Shown one piece after another: positions 16,876 to 26,875 of a stretch of 64,000 nt of DNA. The DNA comes from Paraglaciecola arctica BSs20135. Lineage in GTDB: Bacteria > Pseudomonadota > Gammaproteobacteria > Enterobacterales > Alteromonadaceae. Each line of letters begins with the position of its first letter. The stretch's first letter is position 1. Where the stretch lies: positions 186,001-250,000 of the forward strand of contig NZ_BAEO01000065.1 of the NCBI RefSeq assembly GCF_000314995.1. The letters are read 5' to 3'. The notes beneath the pieces were generated by a model. That model searched no databases and was not told the DNA's origin. It saw nothing but the letters and a program-made list of their open reading frames with translations. The translations under genes and the position numbers were made by a program.

Positions 16876-18912
16876 ATGAGCAACCCACTTAATGATTTAT
16901 CCGGCCTACCAGAATTTTCCGCCATAAAACCAGAACATATTCAGCCTGCTATAGAAAAAGCGATTAAAGCCTGCAAAACTAAAATTACCGAAGTACTGAG
17001 TTTAGGTCGTTTCAGTTGGGTTGATCTAGTGGCACCTATTGAAGAAATAGACGATGTTCTTAGCCGCAAATGGTCACCGATTTCCCACATGAATTCCGTA
17101 GTAAGTAATGATGAATTGCGCGAAGCACATGACGCTTGTTTGCCTGCTTTATCAGAATATGGCACTTGGGTAGGTCAAAATGCTGACTTGTACAAGGCTT
17201 ATTGCCAAATTGAAGCTAGCGATGAATATGCAGACTTGTCAGAAGCGCAGCAAAAAGTCATTACTCATGCTATCCGTGATTTTAAACTATCGGGTGTGGC
17301 TTTAGATGCTACTAAAAAAGCTCGTTATGCAGAGATACAAAGCCGCTTGTCTGACTTAGGTTCAACCTTTAGCAATAATGTGATGGATGCTACTTTGGGC
17401 TGGCAAAAACAAATTACTGATGAAAGTGAGTTGGCGGGATTACCAGAATCAGCTCTAGGTGCAGCCAAACAACTTGCCGAAAGTAAAAATTTAAAAGGCT
17501 GGTTATTTACCTTAGACATTCCTAGTTATTTACCCATTATGACCCATGCAGATAGTGCTGAGTTACGTGAAGAAATGTATCGTGCGTATACGTCTAGGGC
17601 ATCCGATCAAGGGCCCAATGCAGGTAAATGGGATAACACCGAGATCATCAACGAAACTTTAAGTTTACGTCAGGAATTAGCGCAACTGCTGGGTTTCAAA
17701 CATTTTTCTGAATATTCATTGGCAAGTAAAATGGCCAATTCAAGTGAACAAGTGAATGGATTTTTGCAAGATTTAGCCAAACGCTCTAAACCACAAGCAC
17801 AACAAGATATTCAAACCCTCACCGCTTATGCCAAAGAACATTATCAAACAGATAAGTTGCAGGCTTGGGATTATGCTTATTACAGCGAAAAGTTAAAAGA
17901 ACAAACCTATAAAATTTCCGATGAACAATTACGCCCCTACTTCCCCGAAAACACTGTTGTGAAAGGTTTGTTTGAGGTGATATCACGTTTATACAACTTA
18001 ACTATTACTGCTCGTGACAACATAGACACTTGGCATAAAGATGTGCGTTTTTATGATATTCACGATGATACTGGCGAATTACGTGGCAGTTTCTATTTTG
18101 ATTTATTTGCCCGTGAGAAAAAACGTGGTGGTGCTTGGATGGACGAATGCCAAGTGCGTCGCGAAAAACTAGACGGTTCGCAGCAATATCCCGTTGCTTA
18201 TTTAACCTGTAATTTCAATGGCCCAGTTGGCGACAAACCTGCGCTATTTACACATGATGAAGTAGTTACTTTATTCCATGAATTTGGTCACGGCATTCAC
18301 CACATGCTGACTAAAATAAACGTCGGAGGTGTATCAGGTATCAATGGTGTGCCATGGGATGCAGTAGAATTACCTAGTCAGTTTTTAGAAAACTGGTGCT
18401 GGCAACCAGAAGCCTTAAGTTTTATTTCTGGGCACTTTGAAACAGGCGAGCCGCTTCCTAAAGTATTGCTCGACAATATGTTAGCCGCACGAAACTTCCA
18501 ATCCGCTATGCAGATGCTCAGGCAGTTAGAGTTCAGCTTGTTTGATTTTAGCTTACATGAACATTTTGTGACTGGGCAAACCAATGTACAGCAATGGTTA
18601 GATCAAGTTCGTGAGGAAGTTGCGGTGCTTATCCCTCCTAGTTTTAACCGTTTTCAAAATAGCTTTGGACATATTTTTGCCGGTGGTTATGCAGCAGGCT
18701 ATTACAGTTACAAATGGGCAGAGGTGTTGTCATCTGACGCCTTTAGCCGTTTTGAAGAAGAAGGTATTTTTAATCGACAAACTGGACATGACTTTTTGAC
18801 TAACATCTTAGAAATGGGCGGCAGCAAAGACCCTATGCAATTGTTTGTGGCCTTTAGAGGCCGTGAACCTGAAGTTGACGCATTATTGCGTCATTCAGGC
18901 ATTACAGCTTAA
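16876..18912 (+). CDS. prlC: oligopeptidase A
   Basis: 678 residues, M3-family zinc metallopeptidase that degrades short peptides, including cleaved signal peptides, in the cytoplasm. The zinc motif HEFGH lies at about 468-472 within TLFHEFGHGIHHML, followed by the ligand-bearing PSQFLENWCW. N-terminal text (NPLNDLSGLPEFSAIKPEHI) matches OpdA/PrlC. Length is as expected (E. coli 680). The 263-bp stretch between gor and this gene carries both divergent promoters and no other recognised feature. Confidence 0.96.
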   Translation: MSNPLNDLSGLPEFSAIKPEHIQPAIEKAIKACKTKITEVLSLGRFSWVDLVAPIEEIDDVLSRKWSPISHMNSVVSNDELREAHDACLPALSEYGTWVGQNADLYKAYCQIEASDEYADLSEAQQKVITHAIRDFKLSGVALDATKKARYAEIQSRLSDLGSTFSNNVMDATLGWQKQITDESELAGLPESALGAAKQLAESKNLKGWLFTLDIPSYLPIMTHADSAELREEMYRAYTSRASDQGPNAGKWDNTEIINETLSLRQELAQLLGFKHFSEYSLASKMANSSEQVNGFLQDLAKRSKPQAQQDIQTLTAYAKEHYQTDKLQAWDYAYYSEKLKEQTYKISDEQLRPYFPENTVVKGLFEVISRLYNLTITARDNIDTWHKDVRFYDIHDDTGELRGSFYFDLFAREKKRGGAWMDECQVRREKLDGSQQYPVAYLTCNFNGPVGDKPALFTHDEVVTLFHEFGHGIHHMLTKINVGGVSGINGVPWDAVELPSQFLENWCWQPEALSFISGHFETGEPLPKVLLDNMLAARNFQSAMQMLRQLEFSLFDFSLHEHFVTGQTNVQQWLDQVREEVAVLIPPSFNRFQNSFGHIFAGGYAAGYYSYKWAEVLSSDAFSRFEEEGIFNRQTGHDFLTNILEMGGSKDPMQLFVAFRGREPEVDALLRHSGITA

Positions 18913-18974
18913 TCTTGCCAATAGAAAACTTAACTTCTATTATCAAGCTCTAGTTAGTTTGTTAATTTATTTAG

Positions 18975-19002
18975 CCTATACCCCAAAACTGTGGGTATAG
19001 GT
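18975..19002. terminator. hairpin overlapping the end of the siderophore receptor gene
   Basis: CCTATACCC and GGGTATAGG form a perfect 9-bp stem around about 10 bases, situated between two convergent genes and including the receptor's last codons and stop. No good T-run follows on either side, so termination is only a guess. Confidence 0.35.
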
Positions 19003-21327
19003 TAGTTGTACATTTCTTGGTAATTCAGGGAAAACCAAGGTCGAACCGAAGTAGCCCCCCTCAAACAAGGGTCTCCAATTCTTTTCATCTGTTAGATTGC
19101 GCACTTCTAAACGCAAACTTGATTGCTCAGATAAAACCAACCTAGTGTTCAAATTAAAGGTGACTTGGTCACGAATTAAAACCGTGGCTAAATAATCCAG
19201 AGGGTAACTTTTGCTATATATCGCTGAAGTTGAAACATCCCAATTATCCATAATTTGCCAACCTAAATTAACAGAAACGGTTTGTTGCGGGATACCTTGT
19301 ACTGGTTGATCCGAAGCAGCGAAACCCGCAAAATTTGGTGCGCCAATCCCCGTTCCTTGAATAATATCAGGCCGCGAGTTATCGAAGGTGTCCGCCACTT
19401 GTTGAGAGTCTTGAAAACTAGCCGAACCGTCGTAACGTGCATCTAAGTAGCTGTAACCTAAACTCGCCCATACATCTTGCTCCTGATAAAATATCTGCGC
19501 TTCAAGACCTTTTGCGACTATCCCCGAATTACTGCCATTTCGGTTGCGCAAACTGCGGGTTTGTTCAAATATCGACGCATCTGCGTACCAGGGTGTATTG
19601 GCCGGCGCGTACTTGATCCCAATTTCCGATAACTCGTTTTCAATAGCAAAATTAAGAGGGTTAATTTTGTTACCTGCACCTAATACAGTACCGCCAGCCA
19701 TGCTGTTAGAAGTGGCTTCGCTGTATGTATAAGTGCCATAGGTCACAAGTTCGCTGCTAAGTTTAAAACGAGCGCTAGCTGAGCCAGAATACAACCAAGT
19801 ATTAAAATTATCCTGCGCCGCAATTTGGCCTTGGGGCGCTAGAGCGTCTCGGGCGCTAACATCATAATAATCAGCTCGGGCGCCCAGATTAGTACTAAAA
19901 CGCTCACTCCAATCGCTTTCTTGATCAACAAATAAGCCAGTTTGCCAAGTGGTTGAATCGGTAGTATCAGACAACGAAAAATCATTTATACCATCACCAT
20001 CTAAATCATAATTAGCCCCTGGTGATACGTAAACATCTGGGCGTAATTCTACTAAACGCTTTTTTTGATCATCGGTTAATGGGATACGGCGCTGTTCAAT
20101 GGATCCAAGTAAATCAATTGGCAGATCAGCTTCAGTGGTAAATTGACTATAACCAACAACATCGTTATAGCGAATGTCCACGCCCCAAGTTGTTTGTTGT
20201 TTGGGGTTCCAAATAGAATTGATTTCAACTCTATTTTGCGCAGTTTTAGCACCATCAATAATTTCCACAAAACTGTTTTGCGCGATTTCTTCTCGGGCTA
20301 AATATTGAAAATAACTACGATTGGTTAAGTTATGCACCCCACTAAGTTGACGCTGGTAAGTGCTGTGTACTAAATAGGTCTGCGCATTATTAATATTGTC
20401 CGGATCTGTCAGCACTGTACTACGAGGAATTGGCACTTCAGAGGTAGGTGACACCACCGCAAACGCTCCAGGCACGAGTGAACCGTTTGGTTGCACACCT
20501 TGACCGGTAATATATAAGCCATGATCAATTAGATTTTGTGTTGGGCGATTGATACCTGCGTTATCGGTAAAATCAACATCATAATACTCAAAACTGATAT
20601 CCCAGCTAGATTTATCATCCGGTAATAAGCGATAAGCGACATACAAGTCTTCGCTGTGATATCCGCTAAAATCATAATAACTATCGTTATCGATATATTC
20701 TGCGCTAATTCTAATACCACTTTTGCCCTTTTCAATCTCAGTGTTTAAATCGAGCTGTGCGCGATAATGTTCCCAGCTACCGGCACTGGCTTGAAATTTT
20801 ATGTCTGTTCCGGTTAATGTGGCTACCTTATTGTTTAAATTAACAAAGCCACCATTACGCTGAGAGGTTCCTAGCAATACCGATGGTGCGCCTTTTACCA
20901 CATCAATTTGTCCGATACTGTTAAACGACAGTGGAATACCAAAACCATTGTTACCACCTTGACGACGCAATCCCTGTTGGAAGACTTCACCCAATTGACC
21001 ACGGATAGTTGGTAAACTGGGATTGCCAAATCCGCTAGCTGCGTAGGTGTTTGGCACTAAGGTAAGCACATCCTGCAAGTCATCAATGGATAACTGCTCA
21101 AGCATATCGCTAGAAATTGAAGTAAGTGAACGGGCAATGTCTGTCACCACTTTATTATTACCAAATGGCCCATCAACCAAAGTGTTTTTAGGCGACATAA
21201 TAACTGCCGATTGCGCCGACCCCGTCACAACAATGCGCTCTACACTATTGTCTTGCTCTTGGGCGACAACATTGTTTGCCATGAGTAAACTCGCGCTGAT
21301 AATAAGACTGTGCTGCAAAATGGACAT
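18976..21327 (-). CDS. TonB-dependent siderophore-type receptor
   Basis: 783 residues. Signal peptide at 1-22 ending NVVA-Q, TonB box VERIVVTGSA, then a plug with the FhuE/FepA-like run SIDDLQDVLTLVPNTYA and a barrel ending in PRNVQLTYTHSFGV. The plug segment QIDVVKGAPSVLLGTSQRNG resembles the TIGR01783 siderophore-receptor group and differs from the two TonB-Xanth-Caul receptors of the first region. I see no clear Fur box in the 258 bp upstream, so iron regulation is unproven. No siderophore biosynthesis or ABC import genes are adjacent, so it is an orphan receptor. Substrate uncertain. Confidence 0.86.
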   Translation of the reverse strand: MSILQHSLIISASLLMANNVVAQEQDNSVERIVVTGSAQSAVIMSPKNTLVDGPFGNNKVVTDIARSLTSISSDMLEQLSIDDLQDVLTLVPNTYAASGFGNPSLPTIRGQLGEVFQQGLRRQGGNNGFGIPLSFNSIGQIDVVKGAPSVLLGTSQRNGGFVNLNNKVATLTGTDIKFQASAGSWEHYRAQLDLNTEIEKGKSGIRISAEYIDNDSYYDFSGYHSEDLYVAYRLLPDDKSSWDISFEYYDVDFTDNAGINRPTQNLIDHGLYITGQGVQPNGSLVPGAFAVVSPTSEVPIPRSTVLTDPDNINNAQTYLVHSTYQRQLSGVHNLTNRSYFQYLAREEIAQNSFVEIIDGAKTAQNRVEINSIWNPKQQTTWGVDIRYNDVVGYSQFTTEADLPIDLLGSIEQRRIPLTDDQKKRLVELRPDVYVSPGANYDLDGDGINDFSLSDTTDSTTWQTGLFVDQESDWSERFSTNLGARADYYDVSARDALAPQGQIAAQDNFNTWLYSGSASARFKLSSELVTYGTYTYSEATSNSMAGGTVLGAGNKINPLNFAIENELSEIGIKYAPANTPWYADASIFEQTRSLRNRNGSNSGIVAKGLEAQIFYQEQDVWASLGYSYLDARYDGSASFQDSQQVADTFDNSRPDIIQGTGIGAPNFAGFAASDQPVQGIPQQTVSVNLGWQIMDNWDVSTSAIYSKSYPLDYLATVLIRDQVTFNLNTRLVLSEQSSLRLEVRNLTDEKNWRPLFEGGYFGSTLVFPELPRNVQLTYTHSFGV

Positions 21328-21585
21328 GTTTTTCCTTTAAATAATTAACTGTGCTTAAAGACCTAATAACGGCTAGTTTTATTGCACAGGAGTACTAACT
21401 AAACACAGTTAAGGATTTTGCATAAACGTTTCTGATATAATCAACTCTTTCTCTCCACATTCATAAACAGAACCGGACGCTCGATTTAGCCATATTGATA
21501 CCACTACAATACTATTGGAATTAATCAAATTGGCATCGAGGAACCAGCAAAGTTCGATTTTAGTATCAAGGTATAACCTATCAAA

Positions 21586-22275
21586 ATGGAAAACTTAGAA
21601 ACCTTTAAACATATTTACCAAAGAGCTTGCGAGCGAAAAGGAGGCCCGCAAGCCTTGTTGACCATAATTGACAAACCTTTGACTAACCACAAACTGAGTC
21701 AAATTGGTGATGATAGATTTTTAGCCGAATTCAGTAAAAAAGTATTCCAATCGGGTTTTGTTTGGCGCGTAGTTAGAAACAAATGGCCTGATTTTGAAAG
21801 GATGTTTTTTGATTTTAATATCGAAAAAATACTATTAATACCTGATGAAATGCTCGAACAAAAAGCGGCAGACCCTAGTATTATCCGTAATTACACTAAG
21901 GTTAAGACAATCCGTGACAACGCCATAATGATTGATGCTGTGGCTCGCGAGCACGGCAGTTTTGCTAAATTTGTAGCTGATTGGCCAAGTGAAGATATTA
22001 TCGGCCTTTGGGCTTACCTAAAAAAGCATGGTGCACGACTCGGTGGTAACACTGGCCCTTATGGTTTGCGAGCAATGGGCAAAGATACCTTTTTACTTAC
22101 CAATGATGTAGTGGGTTATTTTACCAAACGTAATATTATTTCTGGCTCAGCTCAGTCAAAGCGTAGTCTCACAGCCATTCAACAAAGCTTTAACGAACTA
22201 CAACAACAGAGCGGTCGCTCATTACAAGAATTAAGTATGATCATCTCTAAAAGTGTGGGAGATAATTATATTTAA
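21586..22275 (+). CDS. DNA-3-methyladenine glycosylase I family protein (Tag-like)
   Basis: 229 residues with a helical architecture resembling the Tag/PF03352 family: FLAEFSKKVFQSGFVWRVVRNKWPDFERMF corresponds to the family's core, split here as FLAEFSKKVF and SGFVWRVVRNKWPDF, and later RNYTKVKTIRDNA and WAYLKKHGARLGGNTG. I do not see the N-terminal Cys and C-terminal His/Cys set that binds zinc in E. coli Tag, so it belongs to the zinc-less subgroup or has altered specificity. Stand-alone gene, divergent from the siderophore receptor. Probable base-excision repair role; substrate untested. Confidence 0.68.
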   Translation: MENLETFKHIYQRACERKGGPQALLTIIDKPLTNHKLSQIGDDRFLAEFSKKVFQSGFVWRVVRNKWPDFERMFFDFNIEKILLIPDEMLEQKAADPSIIRNYTKVKTIRDNAIMIDAVAREHGSFAKFVADWPSEDIIGLWAYLKKHGARLGGNTGPYGLRAMGKDTFLLTNDVVGYFTKRNIISGSAQSKRSLTAIQQSFNELQQQSGRSLQELSMIISKSVGDNYI

Positions 22276-22451
22276 CCCGAGTTCTGGTTATTTGAATCAG
22301 CCGTGGTGTAATTTCTCTATTGGCTAAAATTTGAAATATATCACCACCTAAACAACGCCGAATTTGTTGCATTGGCAACTGAATACTAACTACTCAATAT
22401 GTGAGTTTTTAGTTACCATCTTGTTATAGTTATATTTACAGAAATTTAACA

Positions 22452-22690
22452 ATGCGCGACGGCAGAGTGTTATGTGGCTTGTTTAAAGCTGAAACTGATA
22501 CAAACATTACCCTAAGAGAACAAGGTAAAAAACTCCAAGTTTTCAATAAGTCTGCACTAAAAACTATTCAAAGACCCGCCTCAGGAATGCCTGTAATGAA
22601 CTACATGCTGACCAAGCGTAGATACGGGATGCAGTTGTATTTTTGGGCACGCTCAAAGGCAAAAACAACAAAACAGAAATGTCACATTAA
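22452..22690 (+). pseudogene. C-terminal remnant of a PVC-type haem-binding-domain protein
   Basis: The frame at 22452 reads MRDGRVLCGLFKAETDTNIT and LQVFNKSALKTIQRPASGMP, then MNYMLTKR. This resembles the C-terminal end of the 'putative haem-binding domain'/membrane-bound dehydrogenase proteins common in Planctomycetes and some marine bacteria (DGRVxTGL, SMMP, then a RDxVxFL ending). After TKR the frame is lost. Shifting frame gives IRDAVVFLGTLKGKNNKTEM and a stop at 22688-22690, exactly the expected ending. CGTAGATA for CGTGAGATA explains this as one missing G. Only about 80 residues of a much larger protein remain, with no upstream part visible. Confidence 0.6.
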
Positions 22691-22743
22691 TTTTTAATCA
22701 AACAAATGCTCAACATATAATTACGTTAACCAAAGGTGAAAAC

Positions 22744-23622
22744 ATGAATAAAATTATACTTTCTTGCTACTTAGCTCTGACTTTAATTGGACTAACGGCT
22801 TGTTCTGGTTCACAAAGCAACCAAGCGGAAAAAATTAAAGTCCCGCCTGTGAGTGTTCAATTATGGTCAGTCAAAGATGTACTTGAAAAAGATTTTAAAG
22901 GCACCTTACAACAGATCGCAGATATGGGATTTCAAGGCGTAGAGTTTGCTGGCAATTTTGGTGAATTTTCAAATAACCCAGAAGGTTTAAAAGAGTATTT
23001 AACCTCTTTGGGTTTAAAAGCCAGTGGAGCCCACGTTGGTTTTGATAGCCTGAGAGGCGACAAATTAGAACCGACACTCAACTTCTTAAAAATACTAGGC
23101 ATTGATTTAGTTATTATTCCTATGGATAGTCGAGCTTGGAGTGCTGATGGCGTGGCGAGTTTAACCACAGAGTTAACTGAATTATCAAACAAACTTGCCA
23201 AAAAAAACATGTTGATTGGTTACCATAATCACGACAAAGAATTTGACGCATATCAGGAATTGACTTATTGGGATTACATTGCCAAAAACACCCCACAAAA
23301 TGTATTACTTCAGCTAGATGTAGGTTGGGTAAACTATGCTGACAAAGATGCCGTTGAATTCGTTGAACGTTACGCTGGACGCACATTAACTACTCACCTA
23401 AAAATACGTAACTATCATGGTAAAAATAGAACTCCTCAAGGTGCAAGCCCTATTCTAGGAGAAGACCAATACGACTGGGCAAGGTTGATTAAAACCCAAG
23501 CTAAAGTAGGAGGTACGCGTTGGTTAGTCTTAGAACAAGAAGAATATCCAGATGGGCTATCTTCGATGCAAGCGGTGAAAAAATCCAAACTAGGTTTGGA
23601 TAAAATAATTAGCACACTTTAA
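22744..23622 (+). CDS. lipoprotein sugar phosphate isomerase/epimerase family (AP-endonuclease-2 TIM barrel)
   Basis: 292 residues. Lipoprotein signal with lipobox LTAC (Cys20), so it is anchored in the cell envelope. The mature part is a xylose-isomerase-like TIM barrel: VQLWSVKDVLEKDFKGTLQQ, MGFQGVEFAG, GYHNHDKEF and LQLDVGWVNYAD, with metal-ligand type His, Glu and Asp residues. Exported members of this family often accompany DUF1080 hydrolases and PVC-type haem-binding or oxidoreductase genes in 3-keto-sugar metabolism; the remnant just upstream fits that pattern. Reaction not known. A good ribosome site (AAAGGTGAAAAC) precedes the ATG. Confidence 0.8.
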   Translation: MNKIILSCYLALTLIGLTACSGSQSNQAEKIKVPPVSVQLWSVKDVLEKDFKGTLQQIADMGFQGVEFAGNFGEFSNNPEGLKEYLTSLGLKASGAHVGFDSLRGDKLEPTLNFLKILGIDLVIIPMDSRAWSADGVASLTTELTELSNKLAKKNMLIGYHNHDKEFDAYQELTYWDYIAKNTPQNVLLQLDVGWVNYADKDAVEFVERYAGRTLTTHLKIRNYHGKNRTPQGASPILGEDQYDWARLIKTQAKVGGTRWLVLEQEEYPDGLSSMQAVKKSKLGLDKIISTL

Positions 23623-23639
23623 CTTTTAGAACCTCCTCT

Positions 23640-23670
23640 CCTCAGTCGATTACAATATTTTCGGCTGAGG
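23640..23670 (+). terminator. probable terminator after the isomerase gene
   Basis: CCTCAGTCGA (23640-23649) pairs with TCGGCTGAGG (23661-23670) with one G-U, followed by TTATTCTATT. It is placed 17 bp after the stop codon of the lipoprotein gene. Confidence 0.5.
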
Positions 23671-23797
23671 TTATTCTATTAATTTCCTCTCAATTCCCTT
23701 GTTAACCAAACCACTACATTCAAAAAGCTACAAACATCACTGTTGGCCCACGCCTTAATTGGGTAAACTAATGGCAATTGCTATCCAAGGAACACTC

Positions 23798-24577
23798 ATG
23801 AGCGCGCCTGAAACACCAGAAACCACTACACAACATGAACAAACCACACACTTTGGCTTTAAACAGGTAGAGTCCAGCCAAAAAGTGAATATGGTTAAAG
23901 AAGTGTTTCAGTCGGTGGCCGCAAAGTACGACATTATGAATGACTTAATGTCTTTGGGTGTGCATCGTTTATGGAAACGTTACACCATAGATTGCAGTGG
24001 GGTACGCGCTGGGCACAAAGTATTGGATTTAGCCGGAGGCACAGGTGATTTAACCGCTAAGTTCTCCCGTATTGTAGGTGAGTCAGGTCAGGTGGTGTTG
24101 GCTGATATCAATGATGCCATGCTAAAAGTAGGCCGCGATAAATTACGTGATAAAGGCATAGTTGGCAATGTGGAATATGTGCAAGCTAATGCCGAAGCAT
24201 TGCCTTTTCCTGATAACAGTTTTGACATTATTACTATTGCGTTCGGACTTCGCAACGTAACTGATAAAGACAAAGCTTTAGCGTCTATGTACCGCGTATT
24301 AAAACCTGGTGGCCGTTTGTTAGTATTAGAATTTTCTAAACCTAGCAACGAGATGTTGAACAAAGCTTACGATATGTATTCATTCCATTTGTTGCCTAAA
24401 ATTGGCCAGCTTGTGGCTAATGACGCAGCCAGCTATCAATATTTGGCCGAGTCTATTCGTATGCACCCTGAGCAAGAAGTACTCAAAGCTATGATGGAAA
24501 CAGCCGGGTTTGAACAAACCACTTTTAAAAATTTAACCGGCGGTATAGTCGCTCTTCACAGAGGCTTTAAATTTTAG
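23798..24577 (+). CDS. ubiE: ubiquinone/menaquinone C-methyltransferase
   Basis: 259 residues from the ATG at 23798, chosen because AAGGA lies 6 bases upstream and the family N-terminus (TTHFGFKQV) follows; a longer frame from 23759 lacks such support. SAM-binding motif [16 protein letters not shown], post-motif [16 protein letters not shown] and the conserved [13 protein letters not shown]. It carries out the C-methylation of the demethoxyubiquinol precursor in ubiquinone synthesis (and of demethylmenaquinol). First gene of ubiE-ubiJ-ubiB, as in E. coli. Confidence 0.97.
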   Translation: MSAPETPETTTQHEQTTHFGFKQVESSQKVNMVKEVFQSVAAKYDIMNDLMSLGVHRLWKRYTIDCSGVRAGHKVLDLAGGTGDLTAKFSRIVGESGQVVLADINDAMLKVGRDKLRDKGIVGNVEYVQANAEALPFPDNSFDIITIAFGLRNVTDKDKALASMYRVLKPGGRLLVLEFSKPSNEMLNKAYDMYSFHLLPKIGQLVANDAASYQYLAESIRMHPEQEVLKAMMETAGFEQTTFKNLTGGIVALHRGFKF

Positions 24578-24578
24578 T

Positions 24579-25235
24579 ATGCCCTTTGCCCAATTAGTAA
24601 CCTCGGGGATCGAGCTGGCGATGAACCAATTGCTTAAGCTCGATGATGATAGCCAACAAGGTTTGAAAAAATTGTCTGGAAAATCTCTACAGGTATCCAT
24701 TAAGGAATTGCCTTGGCCGTTATTATTTACGTTTTCAGAGCAAATCGATGTACGCACTGTTATCACTTCAGACCAGGATTTAGAGCCAACTTCTTTATCA
24801 GTAGATTGTTTGATCGAGTTAAATTTGGAAACATTACCAAAACTCAGAGATAGCAGCCAGCTCACCCAACTTATTCAACAAAAACAACTCAATCTGATCG
24901 GTGATATTTATGTGGCACAAACTTTTAGTGCATTGCTAAAAGATTTGGATATTGACTGGGAAGAACAGCTATCTGGATACACTGGCGATGTCGTGGCTCA
25001 TCAAACGTTCAGCAGCATGAGAGCCTTGTTCGATACGGCTAAAACACAAATAGAACAAGGTGCGATAGAGCTTGGGGAACGTTTAACCCAAAGTGACTCA
25101 ATTGCAGTCAAACCTAGTGAAATGTTTGAATTTAGCCGAGGTGTAAGTGAGCTACGTGGCGCTACAGAACGTTTATCTGCCAGAGTCGCGTTAATCGAGC
25201 AAAAAAAGAAAGTCGATACGGGATCAAATAACTAA
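24579..25235 (+). CDS. ubiJ: ubiquinone biosynthesis accessory factor UbiJ
   Basis: 218 residues, starting one base after the ubiE stop. It has an N-terminal SCP2-like lipid-binding domain (about 10-110) and a C-terminal alpha-helical, charged coiled-coil region (about 165-210, ending in [12 protein letters not shown]). With UbiK it helps hold isoprenoid intermediates in the soluble Ubi complex. Sequence is poorly conserved in this family, so the identification rests mainly on domain type and the ubiE-ubiJ-ubiB order. Confidence 0.9.
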   Translation: MPFAQLVTSGIELAMNQLLKLDDDSQQGLKKLSGKSLQVSIKELPWPLLFTFSEQIDVRTVITSDQDLEPTSLSVDCLIELNLETLPKLRDSSQLTQLIQQKQLNLIGDIYVAQTFSALLKDLDIDWEEQLSGYTGDVVAHQTFSSMRALFDTAKTQIEQGAIELGERLTQSDSIAVKPSEMFEFSRGVSELRGATERLSARVALIEQKKKVDTGSNN

Positions 25236-25236
25236 C

Positions 25237-26862
25237 GTGAGAATTCTACGCTTTTACCAAATTAACAAGGTGATGTTGCAACACGGACTAGATGAACTTA
25301 TTCCCAGTAAGTGGCTACCTTGGTATGCAAAATTAGGCCGATTTGGATTTTTTTGGCTGCGTAACAAACACCCCGATAAATCCCAAGGCACACGCATCAG
25401 GTTAGCTTTACAAACATTAGGTCCTGTATTTATCAAATTTGGACAAATGTTGTCTACCCGCAAAGATTTGCTACCACCAGATGTGGCAACTGAACTATCA
25501 ATTTTGCAAGATCAAGTCGAACCATTTGACTCTGAGTTGGCCAAACAAATTATTCGCCAAGCCTTAGGTTTAACAGACCTCAGTGAGGTATTTAGTGAAT
25601 TTGAAACTAAACCATTAGCCTCAGCGTCCATTGCTCAAGTGCATGCCGCAAAGTTAAAAAACGGCAATCAAGATGTCATTGTTAAAGTCATTCGTCCGAA
25701 TATTAAACATACCATCGAATCTGATATTGAACTGATGCGCACCGCCGCCAATGCCCTACAAAAATTATTACCCGATGGCAAACGTTTACGCCCAGTTGAA
25801 GTAGTCAAAGAATATGAACGCACTATTATTGATGAATTAGATTTAACCCACGAAGCTGAAAATGGCATTCAATTTAAACGTAATTTTGAAAGCTCAACGG
25901 CGCTGTATGTGCCCACTATCTATAGTGAGTATAGCCATAAAAACGTGATGGTAATGGAGCGAATTTACGGCACACCTATAGCTGATGTAGAACAGCTAGT
26001 AGCCCGTAATACCAATATGAAAAGATTGGCAGAGCGCGGTGTAGAAGTATTTTTCACTCAGGTGTTTCGCGATAGTTTTTTCCATGCGGATATGCATCCT
26101 GGCAACATCTTTGTATCAACTGCAAACCCAAACGATCCACAATATATCACCATTGATTTTGGCATAGTCGGCACGCTAAATAGCGAAGACAAACGTTATT
26201 TGGCCGAAAACTTTATTGCCTTCTTTAATCGTAATTATCGTAAAGTGGCTCAACTACATGTGGACTCGGGTTGGGTGCCATCGGATACCGACATCGATGA
26301 TTTTGAAGCATCCATTCGCAAAGTTTGCGAACCCATTTTCCAAAAGCCTTTAGCCGAAATTGAATTTAGTAACGTGTTGCTGCAACTGTTTAATACCGCC
26401 AGACGTTTTAATATGGTGATACAACCACAATTGGTATTACTACAAAAAACGCTACTTTACATTGAAGGCTTAGGTCGTCAGTTATACCCACAACTTGATT
26501 TGTGGAAAACCGCCAAACCATTTTTAGAGAATTGGATGAAAGAACAAATTGGGCTTAAAGCCATGTATCAAAAGATTTCGACCAACATACCTTATTGGTC
26601 TGAGAAATTACCTGAAATACCTGACTTGGTTTATGACACTTTAAAACAAGTCAAAAAGTTGCCCGAACAACAAAAAATCCAATTTGAATTGCAGCAGCAG
26701 CAACTAAGACAACAACATCACAGTTCACAGTTACTCATAATTGGCGCAACTTTTTGTATTGCAGCTGTAATATTACCGATATACCAAACACACTGGTGGC
26801 CGAGTGTTGGTTGCATAACTCTAGGTATTATCAGTTGGATTGGAGCGTGGCGCATAAAATAG
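25237..26862 (+). CDS. ubiB: UbiB atypical kinase/ATPase for ubiquinone synthesis
   Basis: 541 residues, GTG start one base after the ubiJ stop. KxGQ motif as KFGQML (about 68-73), the family's A-rich loop [11 protein letters not shown] in place of a P-loop, an invariant lysine in VIVKVIRP, catalytic [10 protein letters not shown], and metal-binding DFGIVG. Two C-terminal transmembrane helices ([17 protein letters not shown] and a second near the end) anchor it to the inner membrane. ADCK/Coq8-type ATPase that aids access of membrane-bound intermediates to the Ubi enzymes. Confidence 0.96.
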   Translation: MRILRFYQINKVMLQHGLDELIPSKWLPWYAKLGRFGFFWLRNKHPDKSQGTRIRLALQTLGPVFIKFGQMLSTRKDLLPPDVATELSILQDQVEPFDSELAKQIIRQALGLTDLSEVFSEFETKPLASASIAQVHAAKLKNGNQDVIVKVIRPNIKHTIESDIELMRTAANALQKLLPDGKRLRPVEVVKEYERTIIDELDLTHEAENGIQFKRNFESSTALYVPTIYSEYSHKNVMVMERIYGTPIADVEQLVARNTNMKRLAERGVEVFFTQVFRDSFFHADMHPGNIFVSTANPNDPQYITIDFGIVGTLNSEDKRYLAENFIAFFNRNYRKVAQLHVDSGWVPSDTDIDDFEASIRKVCEPIFQKPLAEIEFSNVLLQLFNTARRFNMVIQPQLVLLQKTLLYIEGLGRQLYPQLDLWKTAKPFLENWMKEQIGLKAMYQKISTNIPYWSEKLPEIPDLVYDTLKQVKKLPEQQKIQFELQQQQLRQQHHSSQLLIIGATFCIAAVILPIYQTHWWPSVGCITLGIISWIGAWRIK

Positions 26863-26875
26863 ACCAGCAACAAGT

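Noticed and set aside
21328..21585. Fur box for the siderophore-type receptor
   Set aside because: No stretch close to GATAATGATAATCATTATC was found in the upstream region.
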